Shown: piece by piece, positions 24,896 through 33,824 of the stretch
Layout: each line of letters opens with the position of its first letter
Position numbering within the stretch: position 1 is the first letter of the stretch
Assembly (NCBI RefSeq): GCF_900105415.1
Contig: NZ_FNSM01000001.1
Location: forward strand, 5,233,501-5,297,500
DNA length: 64,000 nucleotides
Reading direction: 5' to 3'
From: Streptomyces sp. TLI_105
Lineage (GTDB): Bacteria > Actinomycetota > Actinomycetes > Streptomycetales > Streptomycetaceae
Notes under the pieces: model-generated
What the model saw: the letters and a program-made list of their open reading frames with translations, nothing else
What the model was told of the DNA's origin: nothing
Database searches by the model: none
Position numbers and translations under genes: made by a program

Positions 24896-26536
24896 GTGAG
24901 ACAGCGCCTGACGATTCCGCGCCTGATCGGATCCCTGCTCCTGTTCGCGACCGCCGGCGTCGGCTGCGGAGAGGCCGCCGCCGACACCGACGCCACCGAC
25001 GGCAAGGCACCCGGGAGCGCCGCCGCCGAACCCGAGGTCCGCCCGCTCGGCCGCATCGTGCCCGTACCGGCCTCCGTCACCCCCGAGGGCGAGCCCTACA
25101 CCCTCACCGCCGCCACCCGCATCGGCGTCGACGCGAGCTCCGGCGAGTCCCAGGCCCTCGGCCGCTACCTCGCCGGACTCCTCCGCCCCGCCACCGGCTT
25201 CCCGCTCCCCGTCGTCGACGACCGCGCCGCCGGCCACGGCATCCGGCTCCGCCTCGACCCCGACGAGACCGGCCTCGGCGACGAGGGCTACCGGCTCCGC
25301 TCCGCGCCCGACGGCCTCACCCTCACCGCCCGCGAACCCGCCGGCCTCTTCCGCGGCGTCCAGACCCTGCGCCAGCAGCTCCCCTCCGCCGTCGAACGGA
25401 AGAGCGTCCAGCCGGGCCCCTGGAAGATCGCCGGCGGCACCGTCACCGACACCCCGCGCTACGCCTACCGGGGCGCCATGCTCGACGTCGCCCGCCACTT
25501 CTTCACCGTCGACGAGGTGAAGCGGTACATCGACCAGCTCGCCCTCTACAAGGTCAACACCCTCCACCTGCACCTCTCCGACGACCAGGGCTGGCGCATC
25601 GCCGTCGACTCCTGGCCCCGCCTCACCACCCACGGCGGCTCCACCGAGGTCGGCGGCGGCACCGGCGGCTTCTACACCAAGGCGCAGTACCGCGAGATCG
25701 TGGAGTACGCCGCCTCCCGCTACCAGGAGGTGATCCCCGAGATCGACATGCCCGGCCACACCAACGCGGCCCTCGCCTCCTACGCCGAGCTCACCTGCGA
25801 CGGCGTCGCCCCGCCCCTCTACACCGGCACCAAGGTCGGCTTCAGCTCCCTGTGCGTCCCCAAGCCCGTCACGTACGACTTCGTCGACGACGTCGTCCGG
25901 GAGATCGCCGCCCTCACCCCCGGCCGCTACCTCCACATCGGCGGCGACGAGGCCCACTCCACCAGCCACGCCGACTACGTGACCTTCATGGACAAGGTGC
26001 AGCCGGTCGTCGCCAAGTACGGCAAGACCGTCGTCGGCTGGCACCAGCTGACCGGCGCCACCCCCGCCGAGGGCGCCCTCGTCCAGTACTGGGGCCTCGA
26101 CCGCACCCCCGCCGAGGAGAAGGAGAGGGTCGCCGCGGCCGCCCGCAACGGCACGGGCCTGATCCTCTCGCCCGCCGACCGCACCTACCTCGACATGAAG
26201 TACACCAAGGACACCCCGCTCGGCCTCGCCTGGGCCGGATACGTCGAGGTCCGCAGGTCGTACGACTGGAACCCCGCCACGTACCTCCCCGGCGCCCCCG
26301 AGGACGCCGTCCGGGGCGTCGAGGCCCCGCTGTGGACCGAGACCCTCGCCTCCACCGGCGACCTCGACGTCATGGCCTTCCCGCGCCTCCCGGGCATCGC
26401 CGAACTCGGCTGGTCCCCGGCGGCCGCCCACGACTGGGACACCTACAAGGAACGCCTCGCCGAGCAGGCCCCGCGCTTCGACGCGCTGGGCATCACCTGG
26501 TACCGCTCGCCGGAGGTGCCCTGGCCCGCCGAGTAG
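24896..26536 (+). CDS. GH20 beta-N-acetylhexosaminidase, probable lipoprotein
   Basis: A 546-residue secreted enzyme removing terminal GlcNAc from chito-oligosaccharides. The GTG at 24896 is preceded by AAGGGGAG. The N-terminal signal (RQRLTIPRLIGSLLLFATAG) ends in VGC, so Cys may be lipidated although the -3 residue is unusual. A GH20b-like domain (about 55-185) is followed by the catalytic barrel from about 190 (YRGAMLDVARHFF, LSDDQGWR), with the catalytic pair D351-E352 in GGDEAHS. The dre-like site upstream suggests DasR control. Convergent with desD. Confidence 0.93.
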   Translation: MRQRLTIPRLIGSLLLFATAGVGCGEAAADTDATDGKAPGSAAAEPEVRPLGRIVPVPASVTPEGEPYTLTAATRIGVDASSGESQALGRYLAGLLRPATGFPLPVVDDRAAGHGIRLRLDPDETGLGDEGYRLRSAPDGLTLTAREPAGLFRGVQTLRQQLPSAVERKSVQPGPWKIAGGTVTDTPRYAYRGAMLDVARHFFTVDEVKRYIDQLALYKVNTLHLHLSDDQGWRIAVDSWPRLTTHGGSTEVGGGTGGFYTKAQYREIVEYAASRYQEVIPEIDMPGHTNAALASYAELTCDGVAPPLYTGTKVGFSSLCVPKPVTYDFVDDVVREIAALTPGRYLHIGGDEAHSTSHADYVTFMDKVQPVVAKYGKTVVGWHQLTGATPAEGALVQYWGLDRTPAEEKERVAAAARNGTGLILSPADRTYLDMKYTKDTPLGLAWAGYVEVRRSYDWNPATYLPGAPEDAVRGVEAPLWTETLASTGDLDVMAFPRLPGIAELGWSPAAAHDWDTYKERLAEQAPRFDALGITWYRSPEVPWPAE

Positions 26537-26547
26537 CGGGCAGGACG

Positions 26548-26586
26548 ACGGGCCCCGGCGGAGGACCGTACTCCGCCGGGGCCCGT
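26548..26586. terminator. Bidirectional hairpin terminator
   Basis: Perfect 16-bp stem (26548-26563 with 26571-26586) and a 7-nt loop, placed between the convergent hexosaminidase gene and desD. Confidence 0.9.
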
Positions 26587-26603
26587 GTCGGTCTCGGGAG
26601 GGC

Positions 26604-28373
26604 TCAGGCGAACCGGGCGATCGGGTTCACCAGGTCGCCGACCAGCTGGAGGGCCGCCGACGGGTCCGCCAGGTCGACCATCTGCCTGTTGTTGCGGAGC
26701 TGGAGGCGGTTGAGGGCGGAGAGGGCGAAGGTCTGCGCGAACATGTCGTACCGCGCGAACCTCTCCGCCAGTTCCGGCTTCGACTCCTGGTAGGCGCGCA
26801 CGCACTCCGCGACCGTGCGCCAGAAGTCGTCCTCGTCGAGGACGCCCTCCGCCGCCAGGGTCGCGCCCAGGAAGCGGAAGAAGCAGTCGAAGACGTCCGT
26901 GAAGACCGAGAGGAGCTTCATGTCCTCCGGGACCTCGGCACGGACGCGCTCCACCGCCGGCGGGAGGACCGCCGCCGGGTCCATCACGCAGATCTCCTCC
27001 GCGATGTCCTTGAAGACCGCCCGCTCGACCGCCCCCCGCTCGTCCAGGACCAGGATCACGTTCTCGCCGTGCGGCATGTAGACCAGGTCGTACGCGTAGA
27101 AGCAGTGCAGGATCGGGAGGAGGTACGCGTCCAGGTACTTCCGGAGCCACTCCCTCGGCCTCAGGCCCGACTCCTTGACCAGCGCGCCCGCGAAGGACGC
27201 GCCCGCGTGGTCCAGGTGGAGGAGGGAGGCCATCGTCGCCAGGCGCTCGCCCTCGGCGAGGGACGGCACCGGGGACTCGCGCCAGAGCGCGGCCAGCATC
27301 TTGCGGTAGGGGGAGTAGCGGTCGGTGGCGGCCTCGTACTCCAGGTGCCGGTAGCCGACCGCCGCCCGCTCGCGGATGATCGAGAACCGCGCCGCCTTCA
27401 GCGTGGCGTCCGCCTCGACCAGACCGTGCAGCCAGTCGTTGATCGCCGGCGTGGCCTCCATGTACGCGGCCGACAGGCCCCGCATGAAGCCCATGTTGAG
27501 GACGGACAGGGCTGTTTTGACGTAGTGCTTCGTCGGGTCCGAGGCGTTGAAGAAGGTGCGGATCGACTGCTGCGCCAGGTAGGTGTCGTCGCCCTCGCCC
27601 AGGTACACCAGGCGCTGCTGCGCCACCTCGGCGGCGAAGGTGACGGACAGCTTGTTCCACCACTGCCAGGGGTGGGCCGGCATGAGGAGGTAGTCGGCCG
27701 GGTCGAGACCGCGCTCGGTGAGGGTCGCGGCGAAGCCGTCCACCGTCGCGTCGCCGAGCTCGGCGCGGATGAACGCCTCGTACGAGATGTCCGCCCCGGC
27801 CGTGAAGGTGGCCCGGTCGCGGCGCGCGGCCAGCCAGATCAGCCGGATCCCGCTCGCGGCCTCCGGGGCGTACGCCCGGTACTCGTCGACGCCGAAGCCC
27901 AGCCGGCCGTTGTTGGCGACGAAGCAGGGGTGGCCCTCGGTCATCCCGGTCTCGATCGCCTGGAAGCCGGCGCGGGCCAGTTCGGCGGAGGCCACGGGCG
28001 GCTTGGTCGACTTGTAGGCCGTGCCGGCCAGGGTGGAGGAGATCTCCTCCAGGTAGACCGGGAGGATCTCGTCGCTCAGGCCGAGGGAGCCGCGCAGCTC
28101 GGTGACGAACTGCAGAGCGTCCAGGGGGAGCTGTTCGTCGCCCCGGTGGCGGCTGATCGAGTCCGGGTAGACCTGCCAGTGGTCGAGCGCGAAGCGGTCG
28201 GCGGTGAAGCGGTACTCGGTCGCGCCGTCGTCGCTGAGGACCTGGTAGCGGCTCTCGCCCAGCTCCTTGGGGTGGAGCAGCCGCTCGTGGGCGAACTCGG
28301 CGAGGCCCTTGCGGATCAGGGCGCGGTTGGCGGCGGCCCAGCGCTCGGGGGTGAGGTGTGCGACGGGGTTCAC
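26604..28373 (-). CDS. desD: DesD, NIS siderophore synthetase (desferrioxamine)
   Basis: A 589-residue IucA/IucC-family synthetase. It uses ATP to join and cyclise N-hydroxy-N-succinyl(or acetyl)-cadaverine units into desferrioxamine E or B. Family stretches are visible: ISSTLAGTAYKSTKPP (ATP site region), HPWQWWNK, SIRTFFNASDPTKHYVKTAL, and KDIAEEICVMD in the FhuF-like C-terminal part. Length is normal. The GTG at 28371-28373 overlaps desC by 4 bp. It is the last gene of the siderophore operon, ending at a terminator shared with the hexosaminidase gene. Confidence 0.96.
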   Translation of the reverse strand: MNPVAHLTPERWAAANRALIRKGLAEFAHERLLHPKELGESRYQVLSDDGATEYRFTADRFALDHWQVYPDSISRHRGDEQLPLDALQFVTELRGSLGLSDEILPVYLEEISSTLAGTAYKSTKPPVASAELARAGFQAIETGMTEGHPCFVANNGRLGFGVDEYRAYAPEAASGIRLIWLAARRDRATFTAGADISYEAFIRAELGDATVDGFAATLTERGLDPADYLLMPAHPWQWWNKLSVTFAAEVAQQRLVYLGEGDDTYLAQQSIRTFFNASDPTKHYVKTALSVLNMGFMRGLSAAYMEATPAINDWLHGLVEADATLKAARFSIIRERAAVGYRHLEYEAATDRYSPYRKMLAALWRESPVPSLAEGERLATMASLLHLDHAGASFAGALVKESGLRPREWLRKYLDAYLLPILHCFYAYDLVYMPHGENVILVLDERGAVERAVFKDIAEEICVMDPAAVLPPAVERVRAEVPEDMKLLSVFTDVFDCFFRFLGATLAAEGVLDEDDFWRTVAECVRAYQESKPELAERFARYDMFAQTFALSALNRLQLRNNRQMVDLADPSAALQLVGDLVNPIARFA

Positions 28374-28924
28374 AGGGCGGCTCCGACGGCGGTCTCGAAC
28401 TGGGCGCGGGTGCAGAAGCTCAGCAGGGCCTTCTTCTCGGGCTTCTGTATCTCGCGCTCGGGCACGAAGCCGACGGCCTCGTTGAGCGCGTGGACGGCCT
28501 TGTTGCGGACGTCGGGCTCGACGACCACGCGGGCGGTCGCCGGGTCGGCGAACAGCTCCGTCATCACGGCGGTGATCACGGTCCGGGTGAAGCCGTGCAC
28601 GGGGGTGTCGGTGGGCGCGACGAGGAAGTGCATCCCGACGTCGCCGGGCCGCGCCTCGTACAGCCCGACCAGCTCGACCCGAGAGGGGTCGTACCGCTCC
28701 ATCAGGAAGGCGGGCTCGCCGTCGACGAGGCCGATGAAGGCGTCGTGGTGCGGGTTCGCGGCGATCGCCATGTACTCGCGCTCGACGTCCTGGAGCTTCG
28801 CGTCCTGCATCATCCAGAAGGCGGCCTTGGGGTGGGTGACCCAGGGGTGGATCAGCTCGGCGTCCTTCAAGGGGTCGAGGGGACGTATGTGGACGCCACC
28901 AGGAGATGTGTTGGTGCGGGACAT
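28370..28924 (-). CDS. desC: DesC, N-acyltransferase of desferrioxamine biosynthesis
   Basis: A 184-residue GNAT/IucB-type acyltransferase. It acylates N-hydroxycadaverine with succinyl- or acetyl-CoA. Recognisable parts are HIRPLDPLKDAELIHPWV, FWMMQDAKLQDVEREYM, VGMHFLVAP and the CoA-binding region VVVEPDVRNKAVHALNEAVGF. It starts at ATG 28922-28924 with GAAGGAAG upstream. In other streptomycetes it directly follows desB; here about 950 bp containing a tnpB remnant on the other strand separates them. Confidence 0.95.
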   Translation of the reverse strand: MSRTNTSPGGVHIRPLDPLKDAELIHPWVTHPKAAFWMMQDAKLQDVEREYMAIAANPHHDAFIGLVDGEPAFLMERYDPSRVELVGLYEARPGDVGMHFLVAPTDTPVHGFTRTVITAVMTELFADPATARVVVEPDVRNKAVHALNEAVGFVPEREIQKPEKKALLSFCTRAQFETAVGAAL

Positions 28925-29019
28925 GCAATCTTCCTTCGAGGGCTGGTCGGATCCGGGCCTGGGAGAGGGTGGAGGACCAAGGGGCGGACAAACGTGACGA
29001 GGACCGTGTCGCACATGTG

Positions 29020-29877
29020 TCCCGTGGCGTCCGGGGCTTGAATTCATGCGGATTTCGGAGGCAGCCTCAGGCACATGACAGAGGGGGTGGTGAAGAGGGC
29101 GTTCAAGTACCGCTTCCATCCGACCGACGAGCAGGCAGCACAGCTCTTGCGCACCTTCGGTTGCGTCCGGAAGGTCTACAACCTTGCCCTGGCAGAACGC
29201 GATCGTGTGTGGCGGGATGAGCAGCGAGGGCTGAGGTACGGAGACACTTCGGCCTTGCTGACTCGGTGGAAGCAGGCCGATGAGTACGCATACCTCCGAG
29301 AAGTGTCCTGTGTTCCGTTGCAACAGGCGTTGCGACACCAGCAGGCCGCTTTCGCCGGTTTCTTCGCCAAGCGATCGAAGTACCCCCGGTTCAATCGGAG
29401 GCGTGACCTCCTGCACCGACTGACCACCCGACTCGTTCGTGACAACCAAACGATCGTGATCGAGGATCTGGCCGTACGGAACATGGTGCGGAACCACTCG
29501 CTCGCACGGGCGATCTCCGACGCGTCCTGGGCGGAGTTCCGCAGTCTGCTGGAGTACAAGTGCCAGTGGTACGGGCGAGAGCTGGTCGTCGTCGACCGAT
29601 GGCTCCCGAGCAGCAAGCTCTGTTCGGCCTGCGGTACGGCGAAAGCGCATCTCGCACTGAACGAGCGCACCTTTCGGTGTGACAATCCCGCGTGTGGCCT
29701 GGTCCTGGACCGGGACGTGAACGCGGCACGCAACATCCTGGCCGCCGGGCTGGCGGTGACAGTCTGTGGAGACGGTGGAAGACCTCAACGGAACTCTCCG
29801 GGCGGGCAGCGGTCGACGAAACGGAAAACCCAGCCAGTGATGGCGGGAACCCTGGGCCTCGCAGGGCCCGGGCAAGG
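29020..29877. mobile_element. Degenerate IS200/IS605-type (tnpB-only) element between desC and desB
   Basis: The interval is occupied by an internally deleted tnpB in opposite orientation to the des genes. Codon use is less GC-extreme than in the neighbours. The right end probably lies just before the desB stop codon (29878), since sequence to the right is desB. The left end is somewhere between 28960 and 29075 and cannot be fixed by eye. No target duplication is expected for this family. No TnpA (Y1 transposase) gene is present. Confidence 0.6.
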
Positions 29878-29923
29878 TCAAACCGCGAACTCCTGGAAAG
29901 CGATGGTCTTCTCTACCTGGTAG
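29075..29923 (+). pseudogene. tnpB: Internally deleted TnpB (RuvC-like RNA-guided nuclease)
   Basis: A 282-residue frame versus about 380-400 for intact TnpB. The N-terminal helical domain (AFKYRFHPTDEQAAQLLRTF ... FFAKRSKYPRF) jumps directly to the late bridge region (RRDLLHRLTTRLVRDN). About 120 residues are lost, including the first RuvC motif (GVDxG) with its catalytic Asp. The second RuvC Glu (IVIEDLAV), the zinc ribbon (CSACG, CDNPACG) and the third Asp (DRDVNAARN) remain. A working nuclease is unlikely. The last 15 codons run antisense into desB, so the native stop was lost or lies outside the original frame. Confidence 0.85.
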
Positions 29924-31152
29924 TACTCGGACCCCAGCATCTCCCCGATGATGTACGCGTTGCGGTACGGGCCCATGCCCAGGTCGGGCGAGGTGATCGA
30001 GTGGGTGTGCACGCCGGCGTTCTGCAGGAAGATCCCCCGGCCGGTGGTGTCGATCGCGTAGTTGCGGGCCACGTCGAAGCGGCCGTGGCCGTCGAAGCGG
30101 AGACGGTCCTCGACCGGCTTCAGGAAGGCGGGGACGGCGTACTTGTAGCCCGTGGCGAGGATCAGGCCCTCGGTCTCGACGGTGAAGTCCTTCTCCTGCT
30201 CCTCCTGGCGGAAGCCGAGCGTGTACGTGCCCGTCGTGGAGTCGTACGCGGCCGTGTGCAGGGCCGAGTTGGTGAGCAGGCGGGTGGGGACCGGGCCGTC
30301 CAGGTTCTTCTGGTAGAGCAGGTCGAAGACGGCGTCGACGAGCTCGCCGTCGATGCCCTTGAAGAGGCCCTTCTGCTGGGTCTCCAGGCGGTAGCGGGTC
30401 TGCTCGGGCAGCGCGTGGAAGTAGTCCACGTACTCCGGGGAGGTCATCTCCAGGGTGAGCTTGGTGTATTCGAGCGGGAAGAAGCGGGGGGAGCGGGTTA
30501 CCCAGTTCAGCTTGTAGCCGTGGGTGTCGATCTCGCTCAGGAGGTCGTAGTAGATCTCGGCGGCGCTCTGGCCGCTGCCGACCAGGGTGATCGACTTCTT
30601 CTTCTGGAGCTCCTCCTTGTGCGGGAGGTAGCGCGAGTTGTGGATCAGGTCGCCGCCGAGGTCCCGGCAGGCCTCCGGGACGTACGGCGGGGTGCCGGTG
30701 CCGAGGACGATCCGGCGCGACCGGAACGTTTCTCCGGCGGCCGTGGTCACCGCGTACAGCTCGGCGGTCTCGTCGTACGTGACGGTGGTGACCGTGGTGG
30801 AGAAGCGGATCGAGGTGAGCTTCCCGGCGGCCCAGCGGCAGTAGTCGTTGTACTCGGTGCGCAGCGGGTAGAAGTTCTCGCGGATGTAGAAGGAGTAGAG
30901 CCGGCCCTTCTCCTTCAGGTAGTTCAGGAAGGAGTACGGGGAGGTCGGGTCCGCGAGGGTGACCAGGTCCGACATGAACGGGGTCTGGAGGTGGGCGCCG
31001 TCGAGGAACATCCCCGAGTGCCACTCGAAGTCCGGCTTGGACTCCAGGAAGACGCCGTCCAGCTCGGCGATCGGCTCGGTCAGGCAGGCGAGTCCGAGGT
31101 TGAACGGACCGAGCCCGATGCCGATGAAGTCGTGGATCTCAGGCGTGGACAA
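29878..31152 (-). CDS. desB: DesB, cadaverine N-monooxygenase
   Basis: A 424-residue FAD/NADPH-dependent N-hydroxylating monooxygenase (lysine/ornithine monooxygenase family). It converts cadaverine to N-hydroxycadaverine. The FAD-binding motif [12 protein letters not shown] (12-23) and the NADPH site [15 protein letters not shown] are clear, as are [22 protein letters not shown] and the C-terminal [13 protein letters not shown]. Its start overlaps desA by 14 bp, so the two are coupled. The stop codon abuts the tnpB element. Confidence 0.96.
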   Translation of the reverse strand: MSTPEIHDFIGIGLGPFNLGLACLTEPIAELDGVFLESKPDFEWHSGMFLDGAHLQTPFMSDLVTLADPTSPYSFLNYLKEKGRLYSFYIRENFYPLRTEYNDYCRWAAGKLTSIRFSTTVTTVTYDETAELYAVTTAAGETFRSRRIVLGTGTPPYVPEACRDLGGDLIHNSRYLPHKEELQKKKSITLVGSGQSAAEIYYDLLSEIDTHGYKLNWVTRSPRFFPLEYTKLTLEMTSPEYVDYFHALPEQTRYRLETQQKGLFKGIDGELVDAVFDLLYQKNLDGPVPTRLLTNSALHTAAYDSTTGTYTLGFRQEEQEKDFTVETEGLILATGYKYAVPAFLKPVEDRLRFDGHGRFDVARNYAIDTTGRGIFLQNAGVHTHSITSPDLGMGPYRNAYIIGEMLGSEYYQVEKTIAFQEFAV

Positions 31153-32578
31153 GGTTCTCTCCCAGGTACTGCTCGGCGTGGCCGGCTATCAGATCGAGGA
31201 CGGCGGCGATGTCGGCCGCGGTGGTCTCGGGGTTGAGCAAGGTGAACTTGAGGTACTGGCGGCCGTCGACCTTGGTGCCGGCGACGACGGCCTCGCCCGA
31301 GGCGAACAGGGCCTTGCGGGCGTGGAGGTTGGCCCGGTCGATGTCGTCGGGGGAGGTGACGGCCTCGGGGACGTAGCGGTAGACGAGGGTGGAGAGCTGC
31401 GGCTCGACCACGACGTCGTAGCGCGGGTCGGCGGCGAGCAGCTCGAAGCCCTCGCGGGCCAGGTCGCAGACCTCGTCGAAGAGCTCGCCGATGCCGTCGG
31501 CGCCCATCACGCGCAGGGTCATCCAGAGCTTGAGCGCGTCGAAGCGGCGGGTGGTCTGGAGGGACTTGTCGACCTGGTTGGGGATGTGCTCGGCCTGCGT
31601 CCGCCGGGGGTTGAGGTAGTCCGCGTGGTAGGTCGCGTGGCGCAGGGTGGCGCCGTCGCGGACCAGGACGGCGGAGGAACTCACCGGCTGGAAGAAGGAC
31701 TTGTGGTAGTCGACGGTGACCGAGTCGGCCCGCTCGATGCCGTCCAGGAGTCCGCGCCGGGTCCGGGAGGCGAGCAGTCCGCAGCCGTAGGCGGCGTCGA
31801 CGTGCATCCAGGCGCCGTACTCGGCGGCCAGGTTCGCGATCTCGGGGAGCGGGTCGATGGAGCCGAAGTCGGTGGTGCCGGCGGTGGCGACGATCGCCAT
31901 CGGGATCAGGCCCTCGGCGCGGCAGGCCTCCAGCTCGGCGGCGAGGACGACGGACTGCATCCGCTTGTTCCGGTCGACCGGGACGGAGACGACGGCGTCG
32001 CGGCCGAGGCCGAGCAGCTGGGCCGACTTCTGGACGCTGAAGTGGCTGCACTCGGAGGAGAAGATCCGCAGTTTCGACAGGTCGGCGGTGCCGGTCTCCT
32101 CGCGGGCGAGGAGCAGGGCCTGGAGGTTGGACTGGGTGCCGCCGCTGGTGAAGACGCCGTCGGCGAGCGGGCCGAGGCCGATCCGGCCGGTGGTCCAGTC
32201 GATCAGCTTCCGCTCGATGAGGGTGCCGCCGGCGCTCTGGTCCCAGGTGTCGAGCGAGGAGTTGACCGCAGAGAGGACGGCCTCGGCGAGGACGGCGGGG
32301 ATGACCACCGGGCAGTTGAGGTGCGCGAGGTAGCGGGGGTGGTGGAAGTAGACGGCGTCGCGGAGGTAGACGTCCTCCAGCTCGTCGAGGGCGGCGGAGG
32401 CGTCGCCGAGCGGCCGGTCGAGGTCGACGGCGTCGACGGCGGGGGCCAGCTCGGCGGGCGTCACGCCCGTGAACGGGCCGCGCGTCGTCGTGAGTTTCCT
32501 CGCCACCCGCTCCACTCCTTCGGTGACGGAGCGTCGGTAGCTCTCCGCCGTCGTGTCGTTGAGCAGGTGGGAACGCAT
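31139..32578 (-). CDS. desA: DesA, PLP-dependent lysine decarboxylase
   Basis: A 479-residue group II decarboxylase making cadaverine from lysine, the first step of desferrioxamine synthesis. The PLP lysine is K293 in DYHKSFFQP. Other family parts are [14 protein letters not shown], the histidine stacking on PLP in [16 protein letters not shown], and HVDAAYGCG. Length is normal. It is the first gene of the operon, with a perfect iron box (32616-32634) starting 38 bp upstream, so expression should rise when DmdR1/IdeR loses iron. Confidence 0.97.
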   Translation of the reverse strand: MRSHLLNDTTAESYRRSVTEGVERVARKLTTTRGPFTGVTPAELAPAVDAVDLDRPLGDASAALDELEDVYLRDAVYFHHPRYLAHLNCPVVIPAVLAEAVLSAVNSSLDTWDQSAGGTLIERKLIDWTTGRIGLGPLADGVFTSGGTQSNLQALLLAREETGTADLSKLRIFSSECSHFSVQKSAQLLGLGRDAVVSVPVDRNKRMQSVVLAAELEACRAEGLIPMAIVATAGTTDFGSIDPLPEIANLAAEYGAWMHVDAAYGCGLLASRTRRGLLDGIERADSVTVDYHKSFFQPVSSSAVLVRDGATLRHATYHADYLNPRRTQAEHIPNQVDKSLQTTRRFDALKLWMTLRVMGADGIGELFDEVCDLAREGFELLAADPRYDVVVEPQLSTLVYRYVPEAVTSPDDIDRANLHARKALFASGEAVVAGTKVDGRQYLKFTLLNPETTAADIAAVLDLIAGHAEQYLGENLVHA

Positions 32579-32615
32579 GTGGGGCCCTTCCGGGAGCGGA
32601 CTCGGTCGGTCTTAG

Positions 32616-32634
32616 TTAGGTTAGCCTAACCTAA
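32616..32634. promoter_or_regulatory. Iron box (DmdR1/IdeR operator) of desA
   Basis: TTAGGTTAGCCTAACCTAA is a perfect 19-bp palindrome that matches the actinobacterial iron-box consensus (TTAGGTTAGGCTAACCTAA) except around the centre. It lies 38 bp upstream of the desA start codon. Confidence 0.96.
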
Positions 32635-32645
32635 CTTCGCATCAC

Positions 32646-32679
32646 AACGGCCCCCAACCCGGAAGGGTTGGGGGCCGTT
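32646..32679. terminator. Hairpin terminator downstream of desF
   Basis: Perfect 15-bp stem (32646-32660 with 32665-32679) and a GGAA loop, between the desF stop and the desA iron box. It separates desF from desA transcription. Confidence 0.9.
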
Positions 32680-32706
32680 GGCCCTGTGGGGGGTGCGGGG
32701 GTGGGC

Positions 32707-33612
32707 TCAGGCCGCGCCCTGCGTCCGGCTCCGAGCCGTCGCGTCCTGGCTCGCCGCCTCCTGGGCCTCGTCCTGCGCCGCCTCGTCCGGCACCTCGCGC
32801 AGGGCGTCCTCGGACAGGCCCTTGCGCCAGTAGCCGACGAACGTGACCCGGCGGCGGTCGAGCCCCCGCTCCCGCACGAAGTGGCGGCGCAGCGCCTTCA
32901 CGGCCCCCGACTCGCCGGCGATCCAGACGTACGGGGCCCGCCCGGGCAGCTCGGTGCCGGACACCGCGTCGACGGCGGACGGCGCCCCCTCCTCCCGTAC
33001 GAGCCAGGTGACCGTGGCGTCCGCCTCGGTCGCGAGCTCCATCCGGTCGCCGGAGTACGGCACTTCCAGGAACACCCGGGCGCGGGTCTCGGCCGGCAGC
33101 CACTCCAGGATCGCGGAGGCGGCGGGCAGGGCCGTCTCGTCGGCCCAGATCAGTACGGAGTCGGCGTCCTCGGGCAGCTGGAAGCGGACGCCCGTGTTCG
33201 CGGCGACCGCCGGGCCCAGGACCACCACCCGGTCGCCGGGCTCGGCGCGGCCGGCCCAGCGGCAGGCCGGGCCGCCGTCCTCGTGGAGGGCGAAGTCGAT
33301 GTCGATCTCGTTCGGCTCGGTGCGCTGCTCGCGGACGGTGTACGAGCGCATCACGGCCCGCACGTCGTCGGGCATGGCCCGCCAGGCGCCCAGGATCGCG
33401 TACATGTCCGGGTCGTCCAGGGGCGGCAGGACCGGCGCGTCCTGGCCGGGGTGCGGCAGGAAGAGGGAGAGCGACTGGTCGCGGCCCCCGGCGGCGAAGC
33501 CCTTCAGGTCGTCCCCGGTGAAGGTGATCCGGACCAGGGACGGGCCGAGCCGCCGCGTCCGGTCGACCTGGAGGGAGAAGAACTGGAAGGGGGCGGTCTC
33601 GGTGTTCGTCAT
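32707..33612 (-). CDS. desF: DesF, siderophore-interacting FAD-binding reductase
   Basis: A 301-residue protein of the ViuB/SIP family, proposed to release iron from imported ferrioxamine by reducing it with NAD(P)H. The FAD-binding barrel (about 10-135: SLVRITFTGDD, RSYTVREQR) precedes the SIP C-terminal domain (WADETALPAASAILEWLP; AGESGAVKALRRHFVRERG; VGYWRKG), all typical. The start is the ATG at 33610-33612. The C-terminal tail of about 35 residues is Ala/Glu/Gln-rich. It has its own iron box upstream and terminator downstream. In S. coelicolor the equivalent pairs with desE. Confidence 0.93.
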   Translation of the reverse strand: MTNTETAPFQFFSLQVDRTRRLGPSLVRITFTGDDLKGFAAGGRDQSLSLFLPHPGQDAPVLPPLDDPDMYAILGAWRAMPDDVRAVMRSYTVREQRTEPNEIDIDFALHEDGGPACRWAGRAEPGDRVVVLGPAVAANTGVRFQLPEDADSVLIWADETALPAASAILEWLPAETRARVFLEVPYSGDRMELATEADATVTWLVREEGAPSAVDAVSGTELPGRAPYVWIAGESGAVKALRRHFVRERGLDRRRVTFVGYWRKGLSEDALREVPDEAAQDEAQEAASQDATARSRTQGAA

Positions 33613-33652
33613 GGGTCGGGGCACCTTCTTGGTCGGCCCGGGCAAGTCGAAG

Positions 33653-33671
33653 GTAGGTTAGCCTAACCTCA
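33653..33671. promoter_or_regulatory. Iron box (DmdR1/IdeR operator) of desF
   Basis: GTAGGTTAGCCTAACCTCA matches the iron-box consensus at all but the outermost and central positions, with a perfect palindrome at 33655-33669. It starts 41 bp upstream of the desF start codon. Confidence 0.92.
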
Positions 33672-33777
33672 TATTGATCAACAGTGGGGGCTTCGCTTGC
33701 CAGGGCCGGGCTGAATCGGGAGAGGGGGCCGGAGCGATCGCGGCCGGCCGGCGCGACACGGCCGGCACGACACACGG

Positions 33778-33809
33778 AAGGGGCGCGCGGCCGAAACCGC
33801 GCGCCCCTT
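33778..33809. terminator. Hairpin terminator of the acyl-CoA degradation operon
   Basis: Perfect 13-bp stem (33778-33790 with 33797-33809), 6-nt loop, 15 bp downstream (minus strand) of the acyl-CoA dehydrogenase stop codon. Confidence 0.88.
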
Positions 33810-33824
33810 CTCGTCCGTTCCGGG

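Noticed and set aside
29878..29923. C-terminal 15 codons of the tnpB frame overlapping desB
   Set aside because: Sequence here is clearly desB. The tnpB reading simply runs on past the element end, so these codons are not considered native TnpB.
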